The notes below the pieces were generated by a model, which saw only the letters and a list, made by a program, of their open reading frames with translations, searched no databases and had not been told where the DNA came from. From Flavobacteriales bacterium (GTDB lineage Bacteria > Bacteroidota > Bacteroidia > Flavobacteriales_F > PHOS-HE28), in contig CP129489.1 of the NCBI GenBank assembly GCA_030584065.1, positions 3,446,235 through 3,510,234 on the forward strand: a stretch of DNA of 64,000 nucleotides. The letters run 5' to 3'. The translations under genes were made by a program, and so were the position numbers. Position 1 is the first letter of the stretch. Each line of letters opens with the position of its first letter. Positions 28,103-34,790 of this stretch are shown in pieces.

Positions 28103-28135
28103 GGCCCGTTCGTTGGGTGATGCTCCCCAAGGCTG

Positions 28136-28143
28136 TAGCTTCG
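28136..28143 (+). promoter_or_regulatory. Bacteroidota -7 element for long aldehyde dehydrogenase
   Basis: TAGCTTCG, 43 nt upstream of the ATG at 28187. Confidence 0.4.
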
Positions 28144-28186
28144 CTTCGCGACATGGCCCGCTTATCGGGCCGATGCGAGCAGGGAT

Positions 28187-29644
28187 ATGGCAACCAAGAA
28201 GAAGTCGATCGACTGGGCATTGGCCCCCGCCCCCGAGTCCAAGGACCACGTCAAGGTCCAAGAGCAATACGAGCTCTTCATCAACGGCAAGTGGCAGAAG
28301 CCGAAGAGCGGCAAGTACTTCGACACCATCAACCCCGCCAACGAGCAGAAGCTCGCGCGCATCGCCGAGGCCAACGACGCCGATGTGGACGCCGCCGTGA
28401 AGGCCGCCCGCAAGGCCTACGACACCGTGTGGAGCAGGATGCCCGCCGCCGAACGCGCCAAGTACATCTACCGCATCGCGCGTCTGTTGCAGGAGAAGGC
28501 CCGCGAGTTCGCCGTCATCGAGAGCATGGACGGCGGCAAGCCCATCCGCGAGAGCCGCGACGTGGACGTGCCGCTCGCCGCCGCGCACTTCTTCTACTAC
28601 GCCGGTTGGGCCGACAAGCTTCACTACGCGTTCCCCGGCAAGACCGTATCGCCGCTCGGCGTCGCCGGCCAGGTGATCCCCTGGAACTTTCCGCTGCTCA
28701 TGGCCGCGTGGAAGCTCGCGCCCGCCCTGGCCTGCGGCAACACCGTGGTGCTGAAGCCCGCCGAGACCACGCCGCTCACTGCGCTCACCCTCGCGAGCAT
28801 CCTGCAGGAAGCCGAACTCCCCGATGGCGTCGTCAACATCGTCACCGGCGCGGGGGCCACGGGCGCGGCGGTGGTCAACCATCCGGACGTGAACAAGGTC
28901 GCCTTCACCGGCAGCACCGGCGTGGGCAAGCTCATCCAACGCGCCACCGCGGGCAGCGGCAAGAAGCTCACCCTCGAGCTCGGCGGCAAGGCGGCCAACA
29001 TCATCTTCGCCGACGCCACCATCGACCAGGCCGTCGAAGGCATCATCAACGGCATCTACTTCAACCAGGGCCACGTGTGCTGCGCCGGCAGCCGCCTCTT
29101 CGTGGAGGAGGCCGTGTACGACGAGGTGATCCGCAAGCTCAAGCACCGCATGCGCTCGCTCGTCGTGGGCGATCCGCTCGATAAGAACACCGACATCGGC
29201 GCCATCAACAGCCGCGAGCAGCTCGGCACCATCAACAAGTACCTCAAGGCCGGCATGGCCGACGGTGCCGAGATGTACCAGCCGGCGTGCGACCTCCCCA
29301 CCAAGGGCTTCTGGTGCCGCCCCACGCTCTTCCTCAACGTGGCGCAGAGCGCGCGCATCGCGCAGGAGGAGATCTTCGGCCCCGTGCTCGCCGTGCAGAC
29401 CTTCCGCACCGTGGACGAGGTGATCCAGAAAGCCAACAACACCCCCTACGGCCTCAGCGCCGGCGTGTGGACGGACAAGGGCTCCAAGATCTTCAACCTC
29501 ACCAGCAAATTGCGCGCGGGCGTCATCTGGGCCAACACCTACAACAAGTTCGATCCCACCTCACCCTTCGGCGGCTACAAGGAAAGCGGGTATGGCCGGG
29601 AAGGTGGGTTGCATGGGTTGGGGGCGTATCTGAATTTGAATTAG
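28187..29644 (+). CDS. Aldehyde dehydrogenase (long, catalytically complete)
   Basis: 485 residues, NAD(P)+-dependent. Oxyanion/cofactor motif QVIPWNFPLLMAAWKLAPAL, cofactor loop FTGSTGVGKLIQ, general base Glu in LELGGKAANIIF, catalytic Cys in NQGHVCCAGSRLF and EEIFGPVLAV. It oxidises an aldehyde to its acid; in the deoC context acetaldehyde from deoxyribose breakdown is a plausible substrate (inference). Part of it is duplicated as a fragment at 26021. The short, Cys-less paralogue follows at 36519. Confidence 0.95.
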   Translation: MATKKKSIDWALAPAPESKDHVKVQEQYELFINGKWQKPKSGKYFDTINPANEQKLARIAEANDADVDAAVKAARKAYDTVWSRMPAAERAKYIYRIARLLQEKAREFAVIESMDGGKPIRESRDVDVPLAAAHFFYYAGWADKLHYAFPGKTVSPLGVAGQVIPWNFPLLMAAWKLAPALACGNTVVLKPAETTPLTALTLASILQEAELPDGVVNIVTGAGATGAAVVNHPDVNKVAFTGSTGVGKLIQRATAGSGKKLTLELGGKAANIIFADATIDQAVEGIINGIYFNQGHVCCAGSRLFVEEAVYDEVIRKLKHRMRSLVVGDPLDKNTDIGAINSREQLGTINKYLKAGMADGAEMYQPACDLPTKGFWCRPTLFLNVAQSARIAQEEIFGPVLAVQTFRTVDEVIQKANNTPYGLSAGVWTDKGSKIFNLTSKLRAGVIWANTYNKFDPTSPFGGYKESGYGREGGLHGLGAYLNLN

Positions 29645-29731
29645 GGCGTGCCGGCGCCAAGTGCGCGCCGTCGGGCTATCCGCAGTAGTCCTCGCTTCGC
29701 TGCGGGCTACTTGCTTCTATCCCTCACGCGA
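29644..29731 (+). repeat. Interspersed Bacteroidota-type repeat, copy 1
   Basis: Begins GGGCGTG at the stop codon of the aldehyde dehydrogenase and ends CTCACGCG, so the ends can pair (GCGTG/CACGC). The middle reads TCGGGCTATCCGC ... GTCCTCG ... GCGGGCTAC, containing an internal hairpin. A second copy with the same ends and internal blocks lies at 53664-53771. I recall elements of this wording between genes of many Bacteroidota; function unknown. Confidence 0.7.
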
Positions 29732-29755
29732 TGACGCACAGCCATGAGCCACCGT

Positions 29756-30265
29756 TCAAACACGCACACCGCGACCAGCACGTTGTGCAGCTTCTTCTAT
29801 CCATCGCCCCATGTTGTTATAACCGTCATGGTCTACCCAATCGTAAATGCGAACAGTGTCTGCGAGCGTTCTCGGAACCAACCAATGGTCCTCAACAACG
29901 ACCTTGCTGAAGGGATTCTCGCCCCTCAACCAAGATGTTCCATAACGTGGGCATTTGAGCTGATGGATGTGGATGCCAAGCAACCCCAATCCCAATTCAT
30001 GGCTCCTTTTGATCTCGTAGTTCACCCATGGCCGATTGGCCGTCTCCGAGCCAATCAAGACCACGGTGACAGTTGCACCATCTAACTGTGAGTTGATCCA
30101 TCGCTTGATGGCGGCTTCGCCTTGTCGCTCGAGTTGCTCCCACTCGGCGTGATCGATGAAGCCCGATTGCTGGTATCCACCTTTGGTCATGCCGCTGTTG
30201 CGAACCTGACTAACTCGGAAGATGTCCTTTTGGTAGTGGAAACTGAAGAATACACGTCGTGCCAT
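29756..30265 (-). CDS. TIR-like (DUF1863, ThsB-type) protein
   Basis: 169 residues. The N-terminus MARRVFFSFHYQKDIFRVSQVRNS and the later block VTVVLIGSETANRPWVNYEIKRSHELG match the MTH538/DUF1863 TIR-like fold used by ThsB of Thoeris defence; the candidate catalytic glutamate is E84 in NYEIKRS. ThsB proteins sense phage and turn NAD into a signalling cyclic ADP-ribose. Last gene of a five-gene minus-strand operon; no ThsA-like gene is next to it. ATG 30265 begins the domain exactly; the frame is open to 30373. Locally lower G+C suggests transfer. Confidence 0.85.
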   Translation of the reverse strand: MARRVFFSFHYQKDIFRVSQVRNSGMTKGGYQQSGFIDHAEWEQLERQGEAAIKRWINSQLDGATVTVVLIGSETANRPWVNYEIKRSHELGLGLLGIHIHQLKCPRYGTSWLRGENPFSKVVVEDHWLVPRTLADTVRIYDWVDHDGYNNMGRWIEEAAQRAGRGVRV

Positions 30266-30282
30266 TGGACTTGCGGTGTTTG

Positions 30283-30678
30283 TTACTTGAGGATTGCCAT
30301 CATACCGCTGATGACAGCGACGATGGTGCCGTGAAAGAGAAGTAGCGTAGTGCTGTGCATACTGTTGACCCATGTGTCACGTTCGCTTTCATGCGGCTGC
30401 GTCTTCATACTGTATAGGTCCGCCTTTCCGGATCTTGCGGCCTCGTATAGCGACCTGAACTTTCTCTCTTGTGCCAGGTAGTAAGCGTCGAGGCACCAGA
30501 AGAGAATGCAAGGGAAGTAGCTCACGACGGCAAAGGACCGGTCTGAGTCTTTCGCGGCAAGGGCGAACAAGGCCGCAACCAGCGTGACAGACCAGCCCTT
30601 AATCAGGAAGGAATTCACTGCCATCCGAGTGATGGTTATTTGAAGCAACTCCAAGTGCTTGCGTTGATCTTCGTTCAT
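30283..30678 (-). CDS. Three-helix membrane protein, candidate effector of the TIR operon
   Basis: 131 residues with three predicted membrane segments (about 19-42 SFLIKGWSVTLVAALFALAA, 49-68, 107-129) and an amphipathic cytoplasmic loop with CLDAYYLAQERKFRSLYEAARSG. The family is unknown to me beyond uncharacterised membrane proteins of similar build. Only 6 nt separate it from the upstream TIR gene and 17 nt from the downstream one, so it is co-transcribed with both. A membrane-disrupting effector role is inferred by analogy with other TIR and cyclic-nucleotide defence systems. Confidence 0.75.
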   Translation of the reverse strand: MNEDQRKHLELLQITITRMAVNSFLIKGWSVTLVAALFALAAKDSDRSFAVVSYFPCILFWCLDAYYLAQERKFRSLYEAARSGKADLYSMKTQPHESERDTWVNSMHSTTLLLFHGTIVAVISGMMAILK

Positions 30679-30684
30679 GGGTTT

Positions 30685-31317
30685 CTAGGGATGGCCGTTT
30701 GCAACCCAGGCATCAAAGTGCTTATATCGTGTGCGGTCAGATTGGTTGTGGATGTTCACGTTTCGCCGCGGGTGATTCCCTTTTTCGGCCAGAGGATATA
30801 GGCCGAGATACTCTACACCCTTGAAGGTGCTTTGGCCTGCTTCAACCACCGGAAGGATAGCGACATGGCCATGCTGCACGACTTCGCCTGCGAGCTTGCT
30901 ATCAAAGCCGTCGAAGTAGCCACACTCCCACGGCATCCATTTCGAGTCCGTGGCATTGGTGGTTGTGAAGAAGAAGAGCGACTTACACTGCCGCATTCTT
31001 TTCCGAAGCACATCAGCCGTCGCAGGCGAGACTGCCGAACGGTCCAATTGCCGATCGTGGATCCAGTCGACGTAAACAGAGAATCCGGACTGGCTCAGTA
31101 GTGTGTATATGCCCAGGACAATGGACTTATCAGCGAAGGCGTGTGAAAGAAAGATGTCGAAAGTGCGCACCGGTGTTTCCTTCGCAGCCTCTGCGAGTTG
31201 CCTGAATTTGCCCTCAGCGCGAACGTTCAGGGCAGCTTCGTAGAGCAGGTCACTGGCTGTTGCTCCTGAGGCCTGAGCCGCAGACTGCCGTACTTCTTGC
31301 TTCGTAAAGAGACTCAT
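30685..31317 (-). CDS. TIR-domain protein
   Basis: 210 residues. A short helical N-terminus (1-50) precedes a TIR domain: FDIFLSHAFADKSIVLGIYTLL (strand A and box 1), FSVYVDWIHDRQLDR, CKSLFFFTTTNATDSKWMPWECGYFDGF with the putative NAD-cleaving glutamate E131 in PWECGY. The C-terminal ~70 residues are basic and without recognised domain. It differs from the DUF1863-type TIR protein two genes downstream. Role inferred as NAD hydrolase or signal synthase in antiphage defence. 35 nt after the SANT-like gene. Confidence 0.85.
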   Translation of the reverse strand: MSLFTKQEVRQSAAQASGATASDLLYEAALNVRAEGKFRQLAEAAKETPVRTFDIFLSHAFADKSIVLGIYTLLSQSGFSVYVDWIHDRQLDRSAVSPATADVLRKRMRQCKSLFFFTTTNATDSKWMPWECGYFDGFDSKLAGEVVQHGHVAILPVVEAGQSTFKGVEYLGLYPLAEKGNHPRRNVNIHNQSDRTRYKHFDAWVANGHP

Positions 31318-31352
31318 GTGCTAGAGGGGCTTGAGGTGGAGTTGTGCTGCGC

Positions 31353-31556
31353 CTACTTCTTGCGGTTGTAAGGCGCCTGGTTCGTGGGCTTCAAGGAAAC
31401 GTTCTCGGCGGAAGCCTTGGAGTAAACCGCGTCAGGGGTGCGTCCCAGCTTGAGGCCAATCACTCGTGTTGGTGTGTTCTCGCTGGCCAGTTTCGCGAGT
31501 TGCTTGACTTCGGTCGAAGTCCAAGGTTTGCCGGTGTTGCGCGTCGATTTGCTCAT
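31353..31556 (-). CDS. SANT/Myb-like small protein
   Basis: 67 residues, very basic, beginning MSKSTRNTGKPWTSTEVKQLAKLA and continuing TPTRVIGLKLGRTPDAVYSKA...LKPTNQAPYNRKK. This is a SANT/Myb-like helix-turn-helix widespread as a stand-alone small protein in bacteria and phages. DNA binding is likely from fold; targets are unknown. It lies between the LexA-like repressor (18 nt) and the first TIR gene (35 nt). Confidence 0.8.
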   Translation of the reverse strand: MSKSTRNTGKPWTSTEVKQLAKLASENTPTRVIGLKLGRTPDAVYSKASAENVSLKPTNQAPYNRKK

Positions 31557-31574
31557 GGTCGTCGTTGTTGTTTG

Positions 31575-32204
31575 TTATTCGTCGTTCAGTGCATCTGGAA
31601 GGGCAGCAATCACGAGCCCTTGGATCATTAGGTCATCGGTCACTACGATCGGCCTGTGTCCGGCAGCTTCGTCGTTGGAGCGAGGTCGAAGAATGACGTG
31701 TTCCCCCTTACGGTCGAACACCTTGATGGTGGCCTCGTTGTCGACAAGCGCTACAACGATCTCGCCGGGGTTGGCATGGGCCTGCTGCCTCACCAGCACG
31801 AGATCACCAGGGTTGATCGGGATCGGCGCAGTATTCATGGAGGTGCCAAGGGCGCGCAGCAGAAAGTGCGTGTAACCGGGCTTGGCGATCCTTGTAGAGA
31901 CCCTCACCCAGCCCTGTGGCTCCTGTTCCGCCAACGTGGGAAGACCGCATGCAGCAGACCCGACCAGAGGAACATCTACGGTGTGCGGCGTGGCAGCGCT
32001 CACCTCGTCGACCAATGAAATTTCTCCGTCCTCGTATTTCAGGAGATCCTTGTTCGCCAATCGTTGCAGCATCATCTGGACAGAGCGTGGCGAGTTGTAC
32101 CCCACTACGTTGCCAATGGCACGCAGGGACGGAGCCTTACCGGTAGCCCGGAGGTAGTTCCGAATGAAGGTGAGTCCCTTGCGGTCTTGCTCGTCAGAGC
32201 TCAT
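31575..32204 (-). CDS. LexA-like repressor, S24 autoproteolytic
   Basis: 209 residues. N-terminal LexA-type winged helix (KAPSLRAIGNVVGYNSPRSVQMMLQRL), then a hinge with scissile bond Cys86-Gly87 in GSAACGLP, and an S24 protease domain with nucleophile Ser122 (LGTSMN) and Lys161 (EATIKVF). Cys-Gly is the cleaved pair in UmuD, whereas LexA usually has Ala-Gly. RecA-stimulated self-cleavage would derepress its targets. First gene of the TIR operon, so probably its regulator. ATG 32204 chosen; an upstream TTG at 32225 overlaps the -7 element. Confidence 0.88.
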   Translation of the reverse strand: MSSDEQDRKGLTFIRNYLRATGKAPSLRAIGNVVGYNSPRSVQMMLQRLANKDLLKYEDGEISLVDEVSAATPHTVDVPLVGSAACGLPTLAEQEPQGWVRVSTRIAKPGYTHFLLRALGTSMNTAPIPINPGDLVLVRQQAHANPGEIVVALVDNEATIKVFDRKGEHVILRPRSNDEAAGHRPIVVTDDLMIQGLVIAALPDALNDE

Positions 32205-32222
32205 GTGTGCGTAATTTGTCGC

Positions 32223-32230
32223 CAAAGGTA
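32223..32230 (-). promoter_or_regulatory. Bacteroidota -7 element for the LexA/TIR operon
   Basis: Reverse strand TACCTTTG, a perfect match, 18 nt upstream of the repressor ATG at 32204. Confidence 0.6.
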
Positions 32231-32238
32231 AGGAAGAG

Positions 32239-32257
32239 GGTGGTCATATTGTCCACC
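32239..32257. promoter_or_regulatory. Candidate operator of the LexA-like repressor
   Basis: Inverted repeat GGTGG-N9-CCACC (19 nt) located 8 nt upstream of the -7 element, where a bound dimer would block the promoter. A related GAGG-N6-CCTC sits at about 32276-32290. Assignment is by position and symmetry only. Confidence 0.4.
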
Positions 32258-32322
32258 TACATGACGATGTTGGTATAGAGGTGGTTGCCTCGGTCGAGTG
32301 AATGATTTTAGGAATGGTTCTC

Positions 32323-32343
32323 GGACAGTCGATTGACAGTCGG
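32323..32343 (+). promoter_or_regulatory. Direct repeat upstream of HTH antitoxin gene
   Basis: Two copies of GACAGTCG, 11 nt apart, 33 nt before the TAACTTCG promoter element. Possible antitoxin binding site; no other support. Confidence 0.3.
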
Positions 32344-32375
32344 CCCCTACGCAACATCGTTTCGTTTGTTTCGTT

Positions 32376-32383
32376 TAACTTCG
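32376..32383 (+). promoter_or_regulatory. Bacteroidota -7 element for HTH-PIN pair
   Basis: TAACTTCG, 20 nt upstream of ATG 32404. Confidence 0.4.
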
Positions 32384-32403
32384 TGTCGCCCATCCCGCAC
32401 GCC

Positions 32404-32865
32404 ATGCCCGCCCTAGAGACCCCTACCCCCCCGCCCACGCGCTCCGAGCAGGAGGCCGCGCGGCGATCGTTCCCGGCGCTCGAGGAGTCGTTGAAGAGCC
32501 TGACCCGCAAGGACACCACGGAGATCGAGATCGAGGAGACCTCCCAGAAGATCACCGTGCCCACCATGGCGCTCCAGCTCCTCACGCGGATCCTGAAGGA
32601 CCTGGGGGAGGGCCGCCCCGTGCAGATCGTCCCCATCGCCGCCGAAATGACCACGCAGGCCGCCGCCGAGATGCTCGGCTGTTCGCGACCGCATGTGGTG
32701 AAGCTGCTGGAGCAGGGCAAGATCCCCTTCACCAAGATCGGCAAGCACCGCCGCATCCGGTATGAGGATGTGATGAAGTACCGTCAGGCGATGAAGGAGG
32801 CGCAGAAGCAGCACCTCAAGGACATGATGCGCGACGACGAAGAGGCCGGGCTCTATGATACTTAG
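32404..32865 (+). CDS. Excisionase-type HTH antitoxin
   Basis: 153 residues. N-terminal helical region (residues 1-75), then an excisionase/MerR-like helix-turn-helix: MTTQAAAEMLGCSRPHVVKLLEQGKIPFTKIGKHRRIRYEDVMKY (residues ~83-127), and an acidic C-terminal helix (KEAQKQHLKDMMRDDEEAGLYDT). It overlaps the PIN gene by 11 nt, an arrangement typical of this HTH-PIN toxin-antitoxin type. Likely binds its own promoter and neutralises the PIN toxin. ATG 32404 chosen by similarity; an upstream ATG at 32302 adds an unlikely leader. Confidence 0.82.
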   Translation: MPALETPTPPPTRSEQEAARRSFPALEESLKSLTRKDTTEIEIEETSQKITVPTMALQLLTRILKDLGEGRPVQIVPIAAEMTTQAAAEMLGCSRPHVVKLLEQGKIPFTKIGKHRRIRYEDVMKYRQAMKEAQKQHLKDMMRDDEEAGLYDT

Positions 32866-33418
32866 CGTTCGCTTCACGTGTGTCCTGGACACCAACGTCA
32901 TCTACCCGGTCAACATCCGGGACCTGCTGCTGTGGTTCGCGCACTACGACCTCTTCACCGTGAAGTGGAGCAGCGGCATTTGCGAAGAGTGGATCAAGGT
33001 GATGCGCGCGAAGGGGGTTGATGAGCGAACGATCGCCAAGCGCATCCAACGCATGAGCGATGCCTTCCCGGATGCCCTCGTGGAGAACTACGATGGCCTA
33101 ATCGAAGCCTTGCAGCTTCCAGATATGGACGACCGCCATGTGCTGGCCGCGGCGATCAAGGCCAACGCCAACCTGATCGTCACGAACAACCTGAGCGATT
33201 TCCCAGCCGCGGAGTTGGCCAAGTATGGGCTGGAAGCGAAGAGCGCCGATGACTTCCTCACGGACATCATCGACCTGAACCAGACGCGCGCATTGGAGGC
33301 CTTCAAGGAGCTGGTGGCGAATCGACGATCCCCGGAGCTCGACGCCTATCAGGTGCTGGACCAGTTCAGGAAGGTGGGCCTGAAGAACACGGCCGACTAT
33401 CTCCATGCACTGCTGTGA
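32855..33418 (+). CDS. PIN-domain toxin (VapC-like)
   Basis: 187 residues. PIN nuclease features: CVLDTNVIYP (first catalytic Asp), EEW on the next helix, DMDDRHVLAAAIKANANLIVTNNLSDFP (central Asp cluster and final acidic residue). Such proteins cleave tRNA or rRNA when freed from the antitoxin. The C-terminal ~60 residues form an extension longer than in compact VapC. Paired with the HTH antitoxin; located on the edge of the defence-like operon. Confidence 0.85.
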   Translation: MILSVRFTCVLDTNVIYPVNIRDLLLWFAHYDLFTVKWSSGICEEWIKVMRAKGVDERTIAKRIQRMSDAFPDALVENYDGLIEALQLPDMDDRHVLAAAIKANANLIVTNNLSDFPAAELAKYGLEAKSADDFLTDIIDLNQTRALEAFKELVANRRSPELDAYQVLDQFRKVGLKNTADYLHALL

Positions 33419-33478
33419 TGCATGATCGTAAGTGTTGCATTGAGCATGAGCGAATACCCTGCTGATCTCTGAAGCACC

Positions 33479-33838
33479 ATGAAACCCGGAGCCAATAACG
33501 AACGCGTCTTCAAGATGCCCTTCGCCAGCGTGTATCCGCACTATGTGACGAAGGTGGAGAAGAAGGGACGCACGAAGGAGGAGCTGCACCAGGTCATCAC
33601 GTGGCTCACGGGCTACGATGAGCAGGCGCTTCAGCAGATCATCGCCGACCAGACCGACTTCCGCACCTTCTTCGCCGAGGCCCGTCTGAACCCGAACACC
33701 ACCAAGATCACCGGCGTGATCTGCGGCTACCGCGTGGAGGAGATCGCCGACCCGCTGATGCAGCAGATCCGCTACCTGGACAAGCTGGTGGATGAGCTGG
33801 CCAAGGGGAAGGCAATGGAGAAGATCTTGCGGGAATGA
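33479..33838 (+). CDS. DUF2200 family protein
   Basis: 119 residues matching the compact DUF2200 family: [22 protein letters not shown], then [20 protein letters not shown], then the conserved [19 protein letters not shown] and [22 protein letters not shown]. Cytoplasmic, function unknown. Frequently found as an isolated accessory gene. 60 nt after the PIN gene; convergent with toxin copy B. Confidence 0.85.
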   Translation: MKPGANNERVFKMPFASVYPHYVTKVEKKGRTKEELHQVITWLTGYDEQALQQIIADQTDFRTFFAEARLNPNTTKITGVICGYRVEEIADPLMQQIRYLDKLVDELAKGKAMEKILRE

Positions 33839-33857
33839 CGCTGCGTGCGCTGGGTAC

Positions 33858-34187
33858 TCATCGCGGTATCTGCTTCAGCAGCTCTTTCAATCGCTTATTG
33901 GTCAAGGTGGCCTGTTCGCTCTTGTCGTAGATCGCCAACAAATACACCTCTTCACGCACGGCCACCACACAGGTGATCACGCGCGCGCCGCCTGACTTCC
34001 CTGCGCCCTTTGACTTGATGGCCAAACGGATCTTGTAGCAACTGCTGCCGAGCGGCGTGCCCATGTGTGGTTCTTCCGCCAAAGCGTTGCCGAGTTCGGC
34101 CAGCTCGGACCTCAGGGACCGGTACTTCTTCGCAAGTCCCTTGAGTTCTTTGACGAACTCCGGGATCGGTATCACGTCAAAGCTCAT
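33858..34187 (-). CDS. RelE/ParE-like toxin, copy B
   Basis: 109 residues, paralogue of the toxin at 25363: shared core YKIRLAIKSKGAGKSGGARVITCVV and LLAIYDKSEQATLTNKRLKELLKQ. The sequences are clearly homologous yet diverged (about half the residues), so the two pairs are old paralogues or separately acquired relatives, not a recent duplication. Overlaps its antitoxin gene by 11 nt. Confidence 0.8.
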   Translation of the reverse strand: MSFDVIPIPEFVKELKGLAKKYRSLRSELAELGNALAEEPHMGTPLGSSCYKIRLAIKSKGAGKSGGARVITCVVAVREEVYLLAIYDKSEQATLTNKRLKELLKQIPR

Positions 34188-34467
34188 CGAGCACCTCTTT
34201 CAAGGTCTTGAGCTTCCGTTTTCCGGCGATGTGCTCGTCCATTTCCTTGAACGCGCGGGTAAGACCCTTCACGAACTTCTCCTCCTGCGGGGTCATGGGC
34301 TTGCTCAGCTTGGGACGGCGGCTGGTGGTCGCTTTCGCCGCACGGCGCTTGGACGTCTTCGCCGTCGATGGCGCACGCCGCACCTCAACACCCTCGATCT
34401 CGTTCAGAATGTCGGTCACCAGCTTCTCCTTGCGGGGATCGGTGATGTTGACGAGCAGGAGTTTCAT
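34177..34467 (-). CDS. Antitoxin partner, copy B
   Basis: 96 residues, MKLLLVNITDPRKEKLVTDILNEIEGVEVRR, then a Lys/Arg/Thr/Ser-rich linker, then MTPQEEKFVKGLTRAFKEMDEHIAGK...EVLDEL. The same architecture as the antitoxin at 25688, with a longer basic linker. Role inferred from the 11-nt overlap with toxin copy B. ATG 34467 lies 7 nt after a TACCTTTA promoter element. Confidence 0.7.
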   Translation of the reverse strand: MKLLLVNITDPRKEKLVTDILNEIEGVEVRRAPSTAKTSKRRAAKATTSRRPKLSKPMTPQEEKFVKGLTRAFKEMDEHIAGKRKLKTLKEVLDEL

Positions 34468-34474
34468 GGTCGTG

Positions 34475-34482
34475 TAAAGGTA
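34475..34482 (-). promoter_or_regulatory. Bacteroidota -7 element for TA copy B
   Basis: Reverse strand TACCTTTA with 7 nt to the antitoxin ATG. Confidence 0.45.
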
Positions 34483-34513
34483 ATGCGACCATGGCCCGCA
34501 GTGCCATCGCTGC

Positions 34514-34780
34514 TCACGACCGGGGCTCTTCACTCCCAAAGATCACACGTATGGCGCGCGCACCAGCGTGCAGCGCTGATCGGGTTTCGGGGCTTAGAGT
34601 ACGTGTTGCAAGGAAATGCTTGAACACGCTACTTGTAATACCATTGAATTCCAGGCCCGTACTAGCCGCTTTCCATTCCTCCTCCATCTCGGGGATCGGG
34701 CTTGGGTCTTGTTCATGTCGAAGCTGTTCGATCGCGTTGCGGACGATCTGAACTTCGTTGGCATAGGGTGTCTCTGCCAT
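34514..34780 (-). CDS. Hypothetical protein
   Basis: 88 residues, MAETPYANEVQIVRNAIEQLRHEQDPS..., with a central SSVFKHFLATRTLSPETRSALHAGARAIRVIFG. Mostly helical, soluble, no recognised domain or signal peptide. The frame continues far upstream (to 35254) but that part is a shadow of the VOC gene. 10 nt downstream of the VOC gene on the same strand. Coding status is only moderately certain. Confidence 0.45.
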   Translation of the reverse strand: MAETPYANEVQIVRNAIEQLRHEQDPSPIPEMEEEWKAASTGLEFNGITSSVFKHFLATRTLSPETRSALHAGARAIRVIFGSEEPRS

Positions 34781-34790
34781 ACTTACATAT

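Noticed and set aside
29756..32204. Simple label of canonical Thoeris (thsA-thsB) for the TIR operon
   Set aside because: No protein with a SIR2 or macro domain is encoded nearby; only ThsB-type and TIR proteins, a membrane protein and regulators are present.
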